64,000 bases of DNA from Caldora sp965222765 (GTDB lineage: Bacteria > Cyanobacteriota > Cyanobacteriia > Cyanobacteriales > Coleofasciculaceae): assembly GCA_965222765.1 (NCBI GenBank), contig CBDCVG010000059.1, positions 1 through 64,000 on the forward strand. The letters are read 5' to 3'. Within the stretch, counting starts at the first letter, position 1, and each line of letters opens with the position of its first letter. The translations under genes and the position numbers were made by a program. Positions 8,624-18,600 of the stretch are shown here, in pieces. The notes beneath the pieces were generated by a model. The model was not told where the DNA came from. It did not search any database and saw only the letters and a list, made by a program, of their open reading frames with translations.

Positions 8624-11188
8624 CTAATAATGGCTCTCACCACTCCCTTCCCAATCCTTAACTGAATCATCGTCTCTATCACTGTTTCGGCTACTTTTGC
8701 CTAATGGATAGAGGGGGTTAGACATGGTAAGTTTTGGAGGTGGTTGGTAATATTGACAGCGCTCTTGGATGGTTTTTAGTGCTGTGAGGGCTTGATTGAA
8801 GTTATCTCCGCTATTTGCTGTGGCAAAGTTATTATCTTTAAGTTTTTTTATTAGTTCAGGAATATTGACATCAGAACCAATTTTACCTAGAGCTTCTGCT
8901 GCTCGCCAACCCAGATTAGAGTCGGAGTCTTCTAGTGCTTTGATTAGTCCAGGAATAGCCGCTTCAGAGCCAATTTCACCTAGAGCTTCTGCTGCTTGCC
9001 AACGCACATTAGAGTTGGAGTTTTCTAGTGCTTCAATTAGGGCAGGAACCGCAGCATCAGAGCCAATTTCACCTAGAGCTTCTATCGCAAAAATACACGA
9101 AATAGGAATGTCAGAGTGTTCTAGGGTTGCAATTAGAGAAGAAACGACAGCATCCAAGCCAATTTTAGCTATAAGATCTGCCATACTAATAGAATCATTA
9201 TCATCAGAGTTGTAGTCTTGTAGGGTTTCAATTAGAGCAGGAACCGCAACATCCGAGTCAATTTCACCTAGAGCATCTGCCGCAATGCTACGCACAAAAG
9301 GGTTGGAGTGTTTTAGGGCGTTAATTAGGGCAGAAATAGCTGCATCCGAGCCAATTTCACCTAGAACATCTGCCGCCTCAGCAGCCACAAATGCGTTAGG
9401 ATGCTCTAGGATTTTAAGTAGTGCATAAATAGCTGTATTAGAGCCAATTTCACCTAAAGCATTTACCGCTGCATTACAACACACATTAGAGTCGGAGTGC
9501 TCTAGTGCTTCAAGTAGAGCAGGAACCGCAGCATCAGAGCCAATTTTACCTAGAGCAATTGCCGCATTACGACACACATCAGAGTCGGAGTGTTCTAGTG
9601 CTTCAAGTAGAGCAGGAACCGCAGCATCAGAGCCAATTTTACCTAGAGCAATTGCCGCATTACGACACACGTTAGAGTCGGAGTCTTCTAGGGTATTAAT
9701 TAGGGCAGGAACCGCAGCATCAGATTTTGTTGTTCCTGCCAAACTCATTTTAAACAACCGAGGCAGTGGTAACCCAACCACCAAACCTACTGTTTGCTCC
9801 TGAAATTTACCTTTAACCTCTCCTGCCAACCTTGCTCCTAAGAGCCAATCTACCTCTAAAGCTAACTTCACTACCCGCACTGCCTGCTCGAGATCCTCCA
9901 GCAACTCCATCATTAGTGCTAAAGGCTCAGTCCATTTGAGATAATTCAAATAGTCCCACTTCAACTGTTGATCACTGAGACTTGCCAATCGCAGCAACAA
10001 GCTCTCTGCCGTATAATATTCCTGAAGCAGTTGATGGTTGAACTCAATCTGATTACTGCCTAGATCAACTTGAATTAGGTGATGCTTGAGTAAATCTTTC
10101 AACCAGCGACAAGCATCATAATCTGGAGCTTCTACCTTACCTCGCAAAAACTCCGTCAGCTTTACCTCCGCTTCCTGCTTGCCAATGGCAACCATTAGCT
10201 CCGTCTTGGATTTTCCCTGAGTCATCACCCAAGCTAAATGTTGCAATAGCCTCTGCCACCAATCCCGTGATTCTTTGTAAGTAGGGACATCTTGTTTGAT
10301 TTTTTTGTCATAAATCTCGGTAAAGCGGCGAAATACCGAACCCAAGTTAGAGGGTACTTGGTTAGAGTTGTTAGCAAATACAGAGCAAAGCATCCACAAC
10401 AGCAGGGGTGTTTCCCCAAACTCTCGCAAGCGACTACCCAACTGCTTGAGCATCTGCTCCCCCTGTTGCGGCAAATAGGCACAGACAAACTGCTGCATCT
10501 GAGTTTCTGTCAGGGGTTGCATTTCCAGTTTCTTGGTAATGTTGAGATCCCCTCCTACCCCCAAATCCCTAGTGGTGAATACCATTGGTGTATTGGGGTA
10601 GTCTTGGCGAAACACCCTTACTTGCTGTCGAGCCTCTCCAGAAGGCAATTCATTAAATCCATCCAACAGCAGTAACAATCTTCCCTGACGCAGCCACTTT
10701 TTCAATATCTCCTCATCCACATCCAAACCCGGATCATGTTGTAGAAGAAATGCCTGCACCCTCTCCAACACCGAATGCTGATAAAACCGTAACTCCACCA
10801 ACACAGGAATTCTCGGAAAATCCTTCTCTCCCCCAGCTCCCCCAACTTCCCCAGCTCTCTCCCTCTCAGCTTCTTCCAATAACAACCGTACTAATGCCGT
10901 CGATTTCCCAGAACCAGGACGACCTACTAACAATACATGATCTGGGGCATATTTGCGCAATCCTTCCAGAACAGCCAGCCGTTCAATTTTCTCTTTCCCT
11001 TCCTCCCTCTTTTCCTGCTGTTGCTCAACCGTCTGCACCATCAAATCTAGCAGTGGAGAAAATTGCTTCTGCTCATCCTGTTGTTTCCCCACCACATCCG
11101 TGATGGTATAGCTTTCCCACCATTGGGCATAATTCCGGCAAATTGAACAAAGATAGGGATGTAACTGGTTCCTGTACTCGTTTACCAC
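8624..11188 (-). CDS. NACHT-type STAND NTPase with C-terminal HEAT repeats
   Basis: 854 residues from a GTG at 11188. Walker A is at 89-96 (GRPGSGKS) and Walker B at 171-181 (LLLLLDGFNEL), with the 'DGxNE' form usual in NACHT proteins. A winged-helix/helical stretch follows to about 480. About ten HEAT (PBS-lyase type) repeats of the pattern GSDAAVPALIEALEHSDS-N-V-R-AAEALGEI run from about 490 to 790. The roughly 80-residue N-terminal region has several Cys and Trp and no domain I recognise. STAND NTPases act as signalling switches, and HEAT repeats would be the sensing or interaction surface. Many such proteins in cyanobacteria are thought to be defence or cell-death switches, which here is inference. 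The near-identical DNA of several HEAT repeats suggests recent repeat expansion. The last codons fall in the 39-bp repeat at 8672-8710. Confidence 0.85.
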   Translation of the reverse strand: MVNEYRNQLHPYLCSICRNYAQWWESYTITDVVGKQQDEQKQFSPLLDLMVQTVEQQQEKREEGKEKIERLAVLEGLRKYAPDHVLLVGRPGSGKSTALVRLLLEEAERERAGEVGGAGGEKDFPRIPVLVELRFYQHSVLERVQAFLLQHDPGLDVDEEILKKWLRQGRLLLLLDGFNELPSGEARQQVRVFRQDYPNTPMVFTTRDLGVGGDLNITKKLEMQPLTETQMQQFVCAYLPQQGEQMLKQLGSRLREFGETPLLLWMLCSVFANNSNQVPSNLGSVFRRFTEIYDKKIKQDVPTYKESRDWWQRLLQHLAWVMTQGKSKTELMVAIGKQEAEVKLTEFLRGKVEAPDYDACRWLKDLLKHHLIQVDLGSNQIEFNHQLLQEYYTAESLLLRLASLSDQQLKWDYLNYLKWTEPLALMMELLEDLEQAVRVVKLALEVDWLLGARLAGEVKGKFQEQTVGLVVGLPLPRLFKMSLAGTTKSDAAVPALINTLEDSDSNVCRNAAIALGKIGSDAAVPALLEALEHSDSDVCRNAAIALGKIGSDAAVPALLEALEHSDSNVCCNAAVNALGEIGSNTAIYALLKILEHPNAFVAAEAADVLGEIGSDAAISALINALKHSNPFVRSIAADALGEIDSDVAVPALIETLQDYNSDDNDSISMADLIAKIGLDAVVSSLIATLEHSDIPISCIFAIEALGEIGSDAAVPALIEALENSNSNVRWQAAEALGEIGSEAAIPGLIKALEDSDSNLGWRAAEALGKIGSDVNIPELIKKLKDNNFATANSGDNFNQALTALKTIQERCQYYQPPPKLTMSNPLYPLGKSSRNSDRDDDSVKDWEGSGESHY
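8672..8710 (-). repeat. 39-bp inverted repeat, right copy, inside a coding region
   Basis: 38 of 39 bases match the reverse complement of 7491-7529. Here it is translated as the C-terminal residues PLGKSSRNSDRD of the NACHT-HEAT protein, so the gene end has been supplied or altered by a dispersed repeat. Confidence 0.88.
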
Positions 11189-11350
11189 TGCTAGTTAGGT
11201 GCGAAGTATTAGGTTTTAGGTTTTAGGTTTTAGGTGTGTAGGGGTAAATGCCGGAAGGGTGAAGCATTGGCGAAGTAAGATTCTTATCCAAGAGGCGATA
11301 TACCAGCACCAATGCTGTCACCCCTACAGTAGGAAATGCTGGTGTTATTA

Positions 11351-11670
11351 GCGATCGCTACTTTCTTTTCCTAGATCTGACCATATTTACTTGATAATTT
11401 CGTTGTGCCAATCCAATTAGCTAAAATGACCAATAGAAGTTTTTTCAGTTCGCTGCTAATAAACAAAATGACTAGGAATCGTCGGGATTTTATCAGATTG
11501 CATCTAGCTCAACCAGATCATGCGGGAATAGTTGTCTGTACCGAAGATCCAGATTTTGAACGACTCGCAACACGAATTCATCAGATGATTTCAATTGAAG
11601 AGAACATATGGGGTTAACTCATTCGAGTTAATCGCTTACAACAATAATGACTCTTCCAGAGTTAGCGATC
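11351..11670 (+). repeat. Direct repeat unit 1 (longest form)
   Basis: Begins GCGATCGCTACTTTC and ends in the next GCGATC. It shares both ends with the units at 11665 and 11971 but keeps about 165 extra bases in the middle, which encode the DUF5615-like remnant. The shared 3' part contains ATGATTTCAATTGAAG. Confidence 0.85.
11405..11617 (+). pseudogene. DUF5615 (PIN-like) gene remnant
   Basis: The C-terminal half of a small PIN-like protein is recognisable: NRRDFIRLHLAQPDHAGIVVCTEDPDFERLATRIHQ. The N-terminal half with the first acidic residues is replaced by unrelated codons (MPIQLAKMTNRSFF). The frame ends early at 11617 because TGG-GGT-AAA, preserved in the two later repeat copies, reads TGG-GGT-TAA here; in the others the tail continues KLTRVNRSQQ before a stop. 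DUF5615 proteins are usually toxin-like partners of small antitoxins (often DUF433). No antitoxin is present. Confidence 0.7.
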
Positions 11671-11918
11671 GCTATTTTCTTTTCCTAGATCTAGCTATAT
11701 TTGCTGATAATTTCGTTGTGCCAATACCATAGATGATTTCAATTGAAGAGAACATATGGGGTAAACTCACTCGAGTTAATCGCTCACAACAATAATGACT
11801 CTTCCAGAGTTAGCGATCGCTTAAATTACTTTATATATAGGCGCACACTTTACCCATTGTAAAAACAAATATTAGCAAAAAATAATCACCATTGCAACTA
11901 ACTTGCTGTAGAACCTGG
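11665..11918 (+). repeat. Direct repeat unit 2 (about 254 bp)
   Basis: Nearly identical to 11971-12222. It contains GCGATCGCTATTTTC, the DUF5615 C-terminal codons (ISIEENIWGKLTRVNRSQQ stop) and an AT-rich tail with TTATATATAGG. It lacks the central 165 bases present in unit 1. Confidence 0.92.
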
Positions 11919-11952
11919 TGCGTTACGCTCCACTTTGTTACGCTAACGCACC
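11917..11952. repeat. Short hairpin between repeat units
   Basis: GGTGCGTTA is paired with TAACGCACC around a short spacer. A common interspersed palindrome, inserted between the second and third repeat units. Confidence 0.6.
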
Positions 11953-11970
11953 CTACTGCCGTGACACAGT

Positions 11971-12222
11971 GCGATCGCTATTTTCTTTTCCTAGATCTGG
12001 CTATATTTACTTGATAATTTCGTTGTGCCAATACCATAGATGATTTCAATTGAAGAGAACATATGGGGTAAACTCACTCGAGTTAATCGCTCACAACAGT
12101 AATGACTCTTCCAGAGTTAGCGATCGCTTAAATTACTTTATATATAGGCGCACACCTTACCCATTATAAAAAAATATTAGCAAAAAATAATCGTCATTGC
12201 AACTAACTTGCTGTAGAACCTG
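11971..12222 (+). repeat. Direct repeat unit 3 (about 252 bp)
   Basis: Third copy of the unit, differing from 11665-11918 at only a handful of bases. It ends at GAACCTGGG just upstream of the amine oxidase gene. Confidence 0.92.
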
Positions 12223-12310
12223 GGCATTTGAGACGGGCAAGATGCCCGTTCCACAACATTCCTAAACAGTACTAGAATTATGATATAACCATCTTCTAAT
12301 TACTGAGATT

Positions 12311-13748
12311 TTGTCCTCCTCAATCCGGTTAATCAATCATCTCTATCACCGCCGTCACTTCTTGCAACTGAGCTTGTTAGCCACAGGATTAGCTTGGGCT
12401 TGTTCTACACCAAACAAGCAATCTCCACCAGGTAAAGTTTTAGTGATTGGTGCAGGAATTGCTGGCTTATCTGCGGCTCGCCAATTACAATCCCAAGGTA
12501 GAATGGTTACAGTTTTAGAAGGACGCGATCGCTTGGGAGGAAGAATCTTTACTGACCCGCTCTTTAGGTTTACCTATAGATTTAGGTGCTTCTTGGATTC
12601 ATGGGGTTAAGAGAAATCCCATTGCTAAGTTGGCACGAGATTTTCAGCTGACAACCCTTCCTACTAACTATGAATCCTTGAAGCTGTTTTTAGATGGTCA
12701 AGTTGTGTCTCCAGATGCAGTGAAAAAGGGTCGAAAACTTACCGAAAAAATTCTCAATACGGCTACATCTTGGGGAAATAAGCAAGACGAAGATCTTGCT
12801 CTTGATGCTGGTATACAAAGGATTTTGGCAAAAAAGCAGTTTTCTGCTCTTGAGCAGCAACTGATAGAATGGTGGCTTGATGCTGAAGTTGTCGGTGATT
12901 TGGCTTTAGACCTAAAGCAATTATCCTTGCAAGAATGGCAAGAGGGGAAAGATTTTGCTGGAGCTGACTACCTATTTCCTAATGGTTATGATCAAATTAT
13001 TGCCAAACTAGCTGCCGATCTTGATATTCGCCTCGAAGAAAAAGTTGTTGAGATTAAATATGGGAACCAGGAGGTAGTAGTAACAACGGAAAAAAACAGT
13101 TTTTCTGCTGCTGCGGCAATTATAACTTTACCTCTGGGAGTGCTTAAGTCGAATACTGTTCAGTTTGTACCACCGCTTCCCCCAGCCAAACAACAAGCAA
13201 TTAAGCGTCTCGCCGTAGGTCTGTTAAACAAAGTTGTGCTATTATTTCCTCAACAATTTTGGGACCGGCAAGAGATTATTGGCTCCATTAGTCAAAACCC
13301 TACTAATTTTTCCTATTTTCTCAACTATGCTCACTATCAAGATGCACCTGTTTTAATAGGTATAACTGGAGGTAGTTATGCTCACCGGATAGAAGGTTTA
13401 TCAGAACCAGAATTAGTAGCCCAAATCATGGGAGATTTACGTAAAATTTACGGTCAAGCTATCCCCAATCCCCAAGCTATACTCAAGACAAAGTGGGCAA
13501 CTGATACTTTCGCTTACGGAGCTTATGCTGCGAGTCTTCCTGTCGGAGTCACAAGTAAGGAGCGAGATATCCTAGCTCAGCCTGTAGACAATCTCCTCTT
13601 TTTTGCCGGAGAAGCAACTTCTTGCAACTATCCAGGAACAGTTCACGGTGCTTTTCTTTCTGGAGTTCAAGCTGCATTGAAGGCAGGAGGAAAAGAAGGC
13701 AGGAGGCAGGAGGCAGAAGGCAGAAGGCAGAAGGTAAGAGGGAAGTAG
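12311..13748 (+). pseudogene. Flavin monoamine oxidase, Tat/lipoprotein signal, one frameshift
   Basis: FAD-dependent amine oxidase expected to deaminate amines outside the cytoplasm. The start is a TTG at 12311. An RR motif (HRRHFLQLSLLATGL) followed by the lipobox LAWAC suggests Tat export and lipidation. The FAD dinucleotide fold follows: VLVIGAGIAGLSAARQL and GRDRLGGRIFTD. At the C-run 12556-12558 one extra base shifts the frame; without it the sequence continues DRSLGLPIDLGASWIHG, the conserved substrate-side motif. From there the second part (372 residues) is intact to LLFFAGEATSCNYPGTVHGAF, which closes the FAD site. The last 20 codons are a repeat-derived Gly/Arg/Gln tail (KEGRRQEAEGRRQ). 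Rejoined length, about 475 residues, is normal. Confidence 0.82.
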
Positions 13749-13765
13749 GCTTTCACCGGTAATTA

Positions 13766-13973
13766 GGGCTTGCTGAATAAGTCGTAACTTTCGGGTTTGA
13801 ATAGGTGTTAGGTGGTAGGTGGTAGGTTAGGTTGGAGGTGTTAGGTGTTAGGAAATTTCCCAAGTCGGTGTCAAGAAATTGAGCCCATCGATGCAAAAAC
13901 CTTGGACTTGTTTTGCTTGCCATAGGATTGAAAGCCTCGTCTGGCATTGCTTACACACTTTTTCAGCAATCCC
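13766..13973 (+). mobile_element. MITE copy A, 208 bp, TAATTA target duplication
   Basis: Terminal inverted repeats start GGGCTTGCTGAATAAG and end TTTTTCAGCAATCCC. Identical TAATTA flanks lie at 13760-13765 and 13974-13979. It holds a TAGGTGT/TAGGTGG heptamer run and no gene. The same element is at 46561-46734 and 55933-56148 in the opposite orientation. Confidence 0.9.
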
Positions 13974-14114
13974 TAATTATAGGGATTTTAACTGACCTGA
14001 AACCATACTATCCATGTTAGTTCTCCTGTATGTGCGATCGCCTCACCTCAAGGATACAACTTGGGTAATATATGAAAGAAATCCATCTAAGATTCTGAAC
14101 TACTTCCTCAACTT

Positions 14115-14825
14115 TCACCAAGTCCTAGTTTTGGCTGAGAGTACTTCATTACGGCATACATACCAAAAGTAGTATGCCAGGTTAACCAAAGCCAGTAGTT
14201 TAGTTCCATCTTCTAACATCGTTGGAGTACCAGTACCTGGCAAAGACAGCCAATCTACTAAGGTAGAGATCACAAATAAACCAAAAGCGACTAGTAGGAG
14301 GAAATAAGGAGTAGATGCTATTTTGCGACGGAAGAACAGACTGTAGGCAATAATAGCAGTTCCATATAATAGGGCTGTAAATGATTTAGGTATACCCAAT
14401 AACTGATTGGCGATTAAAGTTATTCTGAATATATCATCAATCAGCAATATTGCCAATATAAGTGCAGAGCAGACAATGAAGCGATTAATTTTACTTTTAG
14501 GTCGAATATTGTTAATTAAACCAATACTGAAAGAACAAATAGCCAAAGAAAAACACCACAATATTTCAGATAGATTAGTTAAATAGCTCTGTAAGGGATT
14601 TCGATGAGTAAAAGGGTCTGCAAATAATTGCATTATTAGTTTGGCTTTTCTCCAGTTTGGTTCACCCGTCTTAACATAAACTGTTAACACTAAAAACAGT
14701 AGTATAATGATACCGTTCAAAAAAATAAGAGAGGGGTGTTTAGATAGCTTCCTTAGAGGATTGTTGACTAACTTAACTAAGAACTGAAGCTGATTTACAA
14801 TCATATTAATTAGATTCATCACCAA
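14115..14825 (-). CDS. Six-helix integral membrane protein of unknown function
   Basis: 236 residues with about six hydrophobic segments (for example LIFLNGIIILLFLVLTVYV, ILWCFSLAICSFSIGLI, FIVCSALILAILLI, ALLYGTAIIAYSLFF, FLLLVAFGLFVISTLV, LLALVNLAYYFWYVC). Charged residues lie at the loops. I do not recognise the family. It begins at the ATG at 14825 (or the second Met, 14819) and is transcribed away from the lipoprotein gene at 14923, with which it shares a 97-base divergent AT-rich spacer. No motif for transport or catalysis is visible. The conserved aromatic C-terminus (YYFWYVCRNE) may be a membrane-edge anchor. Confidence 0.7.
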   Translation of the reverse strand: MVMNLINMIVNQLQFLVKLVNNPLRKLSKHPSLIFLNGIIILLFLVLTVYVKTGEPNWRKAKLIMQLFADPFTHRNPLQSYLTNLSEILWCFSLAICSFSIGLINNIRPKSKINRFIVCSALILAILLIDDIFRITLIANQLLGIPKSFTALLYGTAIIAYSLFFRRKIASTPYFLLLVAFGLFVISTLVDWLSLPGTGTPTMLEDGTKLLALVNLAYYFWYVCRNEVLSAKTRTW

Positions 14826-14922
14826 TATAAATAATCTTATTTGTAACTACATATACTTAACTGTTTATAGTCTCAGACAAAAATGAAAATTATAACTTCC
14901 AATTCTCAATTCCCAAATCAGT

Positions 14923-15357
14923 ATGCATAAAACTACAAAATTAATCATCAGCATAGTTTTGACCATCTCTTGGATGTTGAGTGCTTGTGGAACAAATACT
15001 CCTACTCTTGGACTAGCACCAACTAAGCAACTAGTACAAAAAGCGATCGCGCTTCAGGTAAGTCAAACCCAACAGCAATTGAATCAACGGTTACAATCCC
15101 TCCCTTCCACATTTGACATTACCCAGGTAAAACTCAAACAAATTGAACCTTTCTTTATTGGAGATTTAGCCACCTACCGTGTTTTGGGTACATACAGCCT
15201 CACTATTGCTCTGCAAAAGCAACGGGTGACTCAGCAGAACAATCTCTTTGATATCTATCTACAACGGCAGAAAGAAGGTAAAACTTGGCGTCTAGCGGTA
15301 CCTCAAGCTATTGCTCAAGGTAAACCAACTAATTGGCGCACCTATCTAATTCCTTGA
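14923..15357 (+). CDS. Small lipoprotein, hypothetical
   Basis: 144 residues. A signal sequence of about 20 residues ends in the lipobox MLSAC, so the mature protein would be anchored by its N-terminal Cys. The rest is Gln-rich (VSQTQQQLNQRLQSL) followed by a small beta-rich domain that ends in TWRLAVPQA, reminiscent of proteins annotated only as hypothetical in cyanobacteria. No catalytic motif. Divergent from the membrane protein at 14115-14825. A 247-base spacer with a small CCCCAACC/TTGGGG hairpin separates it from the photoreceptor gene. Confidence 0.7.
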   Translation: MHKTTKLIISIVLTISWMLSACGTNTPTLGLAPTKQLVQKAIALQVSQTQQQLNQRLQSLPSTFDITQVKLKQIEPFFIGDLATYRVLGTYSLTIALQKQRVTQQNNLFDIYLQRQKEGKTWRLAVPQAIAQGKPTNWRTYLIP

Positions 15358-15604
15358 AACATTCCCCTATCAAACCTAGCAATTCTGGAAGGGGATTGTC
15401 ATCTTTAGCAGCAATGATGATAATTCCCTATTCCCCATTCTCAAGGTAGATCTAATACTTTCGACGAAAAAATTTCCTATGCCTTCTCATAATAGTCCTG
15501 TATCTTAAAAATATTGCCCCACCTCGATCCCCAACCTTTTTTGGGGTTTTCTAGGGTGGATTCTAGGACAGGACAGAATAAATAGTCTCCCGTAAAATAT
15601 CTTC

Positions 15605-18600
15605 ATGGAACCCAGCAGCTCCCCTGATCCTCCCATTTCTCCTGAGCAACTGATTGAACGCTTTGGAGCAATTACCCGCAAAATTCGTCAGTTTCTGGAT
15701 TTAGATTACATCCTGAACACTGCCGTCACCGATACGCGGGAGCTACTCCAAATCGATCGATTGGTGATTTACCGCTTCAATCCCGACTGGAGTGGCTATG
15801 TGATGATTGAGTCTGTTACTTCTGGCTGGATACCTCTGTTGAGCCAAGTCATTGATGACCCCTGTTTTAAAACAAAATGGGCTCAGCGTTATCAACAGGG
15901 TCGCGTCAGGGCCATGTCAGATGTCTACAATAGCAATATCCGCCCCTGTCACTTGGGACTATTAACTAGGCTCCAAGTACGTGCCAACGTTGTTATCCCG
16001 ATCCTACCAGGAAACAACCTCTGGGATTATTAGTGGCTCATCAATGTTCTGGTCCTAAGCAATGGTCTAAATCAGAGGTGGATTTACTCAAGCATCTAAC
16101 GCTACAAATCAAGAGCGCAATTAGGCAAGCAGAAGCAGCACGGCAATCCCAAACAGTATTGTTAGAAAGTCAGCGAGCCGAAGCAGAACGGCAAAAGCTC
16201 AACCAAGAACTAGAAGCCAGAGTTCAAGAGCGTACTGTCCAACTGCGACAGGCAAACGAACAACTCGAAGCGGAGATTGCTAAACGGTTACAAGTGCAGC
16301 AGGGACTTCAACAGAGCCAGATCTGCCTCCAGTTGATTAATGCTATCTCCACTGCTAAAACTACAGACTTGTCCAAGGAGCAAATTATCGAGCAAACCCT
16401 CAGCAAGATTGGTCATTTTTTCTCCAACCTCGGTGTCAGCTACAGCATCCTTGAGGGAAACAGTAAGTTAAGGATTATCCAAACAAGTGAACCCCCAAGG
16501 ATGCAACTACCTAAAGGCTTAGCTGCAGATTTAAAATCTGTTCCAGACTATTTCAACCTTCTCCAGCAAGGAGAAATAATGATTACCGAGGATGCTACCC
16601 AAGAGCCTATGTTGACACCTCTTGCTGGCTGGATGCACTCCTGCCAAACTCAAGCCTTGTTGGCTGTACCTCTGCGGCAGTCAGACAAATTCATAGGCTT
16701 ACTGAGCCTTCATTCTTCAACTCCCCGCACCTGGAGTGAGTATCAAGTGGGAATGATGATGGAAATTGCTGATTATCTATCTTTTAGTCTCCAGGAAGCT
16801 CAGGAACAGCAGAAACGTCAGCAAGCAGAGCAAGCTTTAAGGGAAAGTGAACGCAAATTCCATGCCATCTTTAACCAAACCTTCCAGTTTATTGGACTAA
16901 TGTCACCAGAGGGTATACTACTCGAAGCTAATCAGAGAGCACTGGAGTTAGTTGGACTGGAAGCTGAGGAAGTAATTCATCGTCCCTTATGGGAGGCAGA
17001 CTGGTGGAAGATTTCACCGGAAACCCAAGCAGGATTGCAAAAAGCGATCGCTCAAGCAGCAGCGGGGCGCTTTGTCCGTTACGAAGTTAACCATTTTAGT
17101 CCTGAGGATACTGTTGCTACCATCGACTTTTCCATCAAACCTGTGCGGGATGAAACAGGAAAAGTGGTGCTGCTAATTTCAGAAGGTAGGGATATCACTG
17201 AGCATAAGCAGGCTCTTGAGGAACTGCAAAAGTTCAATGAACAGTTAGATACTAAAGTTCGGGAGCGAACAACCGATTTAATAGATGCTAATCAACGACT
17301 GCTAGCAGAAGTTGAAGAACGACGGCAAGCAGAACAGTCATTGCATCAGACTCAGGAGATGTTTGGCCAGTTAACAGAACATATCCAGCAAGTTTTCTGG
17401 TTAGCGAGCGCAGATTTGCAAGAGTTCCTCTACGTTAGTCCCGCTTTTGAGAAAGTTCTGGGAAAAACCGCCGATACCCTCAATGAACCTCTAGTATCAG
17501 GTATGGACATCTTCAGAAACTCTATACATCCAGAAGATCAAGAACACGTCCAAGCAAGCTTGAATCAAATTCAGCAGAGGGAATATAGCCAAGAGTATCG
17601 CATTATTAAACCAGACGGTGAAGTGCGCCGGATTTACTGCCATACTTTTGGTATTCCCAACGAGCAAGGTGAAGTCTACCGAATTGCCGGAATCTGTCAG
17701 GATATTACCGAACGTCAATTTGAGCAATTACAGCAACAAAGTCTAGCAACTCAGGCTGAAGAGCCAACCAAGATGCTCAATAGTATCCTGCGTACCTCTG
17801 TCGATCATATCTACCTAATGGATCAAGAAGGTAAGTATCTTTATGCCAACCCTGAGGGATTAAAAGCTTGGGAATTGGAGCTAGGAGATTTAGTTGGCAA
17901 AACTTGGCAGGAACTTGATCTTTTGGTGGAAGTGAGGGACACTTTTGAGCTTCGGCGGCAAGAGGTATTCAGTACAGGAAAACCTATAAGTGGGGAAATG
18001 CAGTTGACAACGGTAGATAGCATTCGTCATTACCATTACGTGATCAATCCGGTGTTGAGCAAAAATAACGATGTCGAGCAGGTAGTAATTATTAGCCGAG
18101 ATATCACAGAGCGCAAGCAACTCGAAACAGAATTACAAGCTAGTGAACAACGATTCCGCACTGCTATTGACAATATGCCCGACTGCTTTGCGATTTACTC
18201 AGCAATTCGAGATGAATGGGGTCAGATTATAGACTTTTCAATTGAGTACATTAATAGCGCTGTGGCAAACAGTAGCCACCTGACTAAAGAAGAGCAAATT
18301 GGTAAACGCTTGTGTGAACTATTTCCCGCCCATCGGGAAACCGGACTATTTGCTGAATACTGCCAAGTAGTAGAAACAGCTCAATCTCTAGTCAAAGAAT
18401 CTTTTATCTATCAAGATATCTATAATCTTAGCCAAGAAAAAGCTTTTGATCTCCATGCTGTTCAACTGGGTGATGGCTTAGTTGTCTGTTGGCGGGATAT
18501 TAGCGATCGCAAGCAGGCAGAAGATGACTTTAGAGCGTCCTTGCAAGAGAAAGAAAACTTGCTTAAAGAGATGCATCACCGTACCAAAAACAACCTGCAA

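Noticed and set aside
8796..9215. 139-codon + strand frame opposite the HEAT repeats
   Set aside because: Shadow of the periodic HEAT DNA; no start context and no independent conservation visible.
13753..13947. 64-codon leftward frame
   Set aside because: Lies inside MITE copy A.
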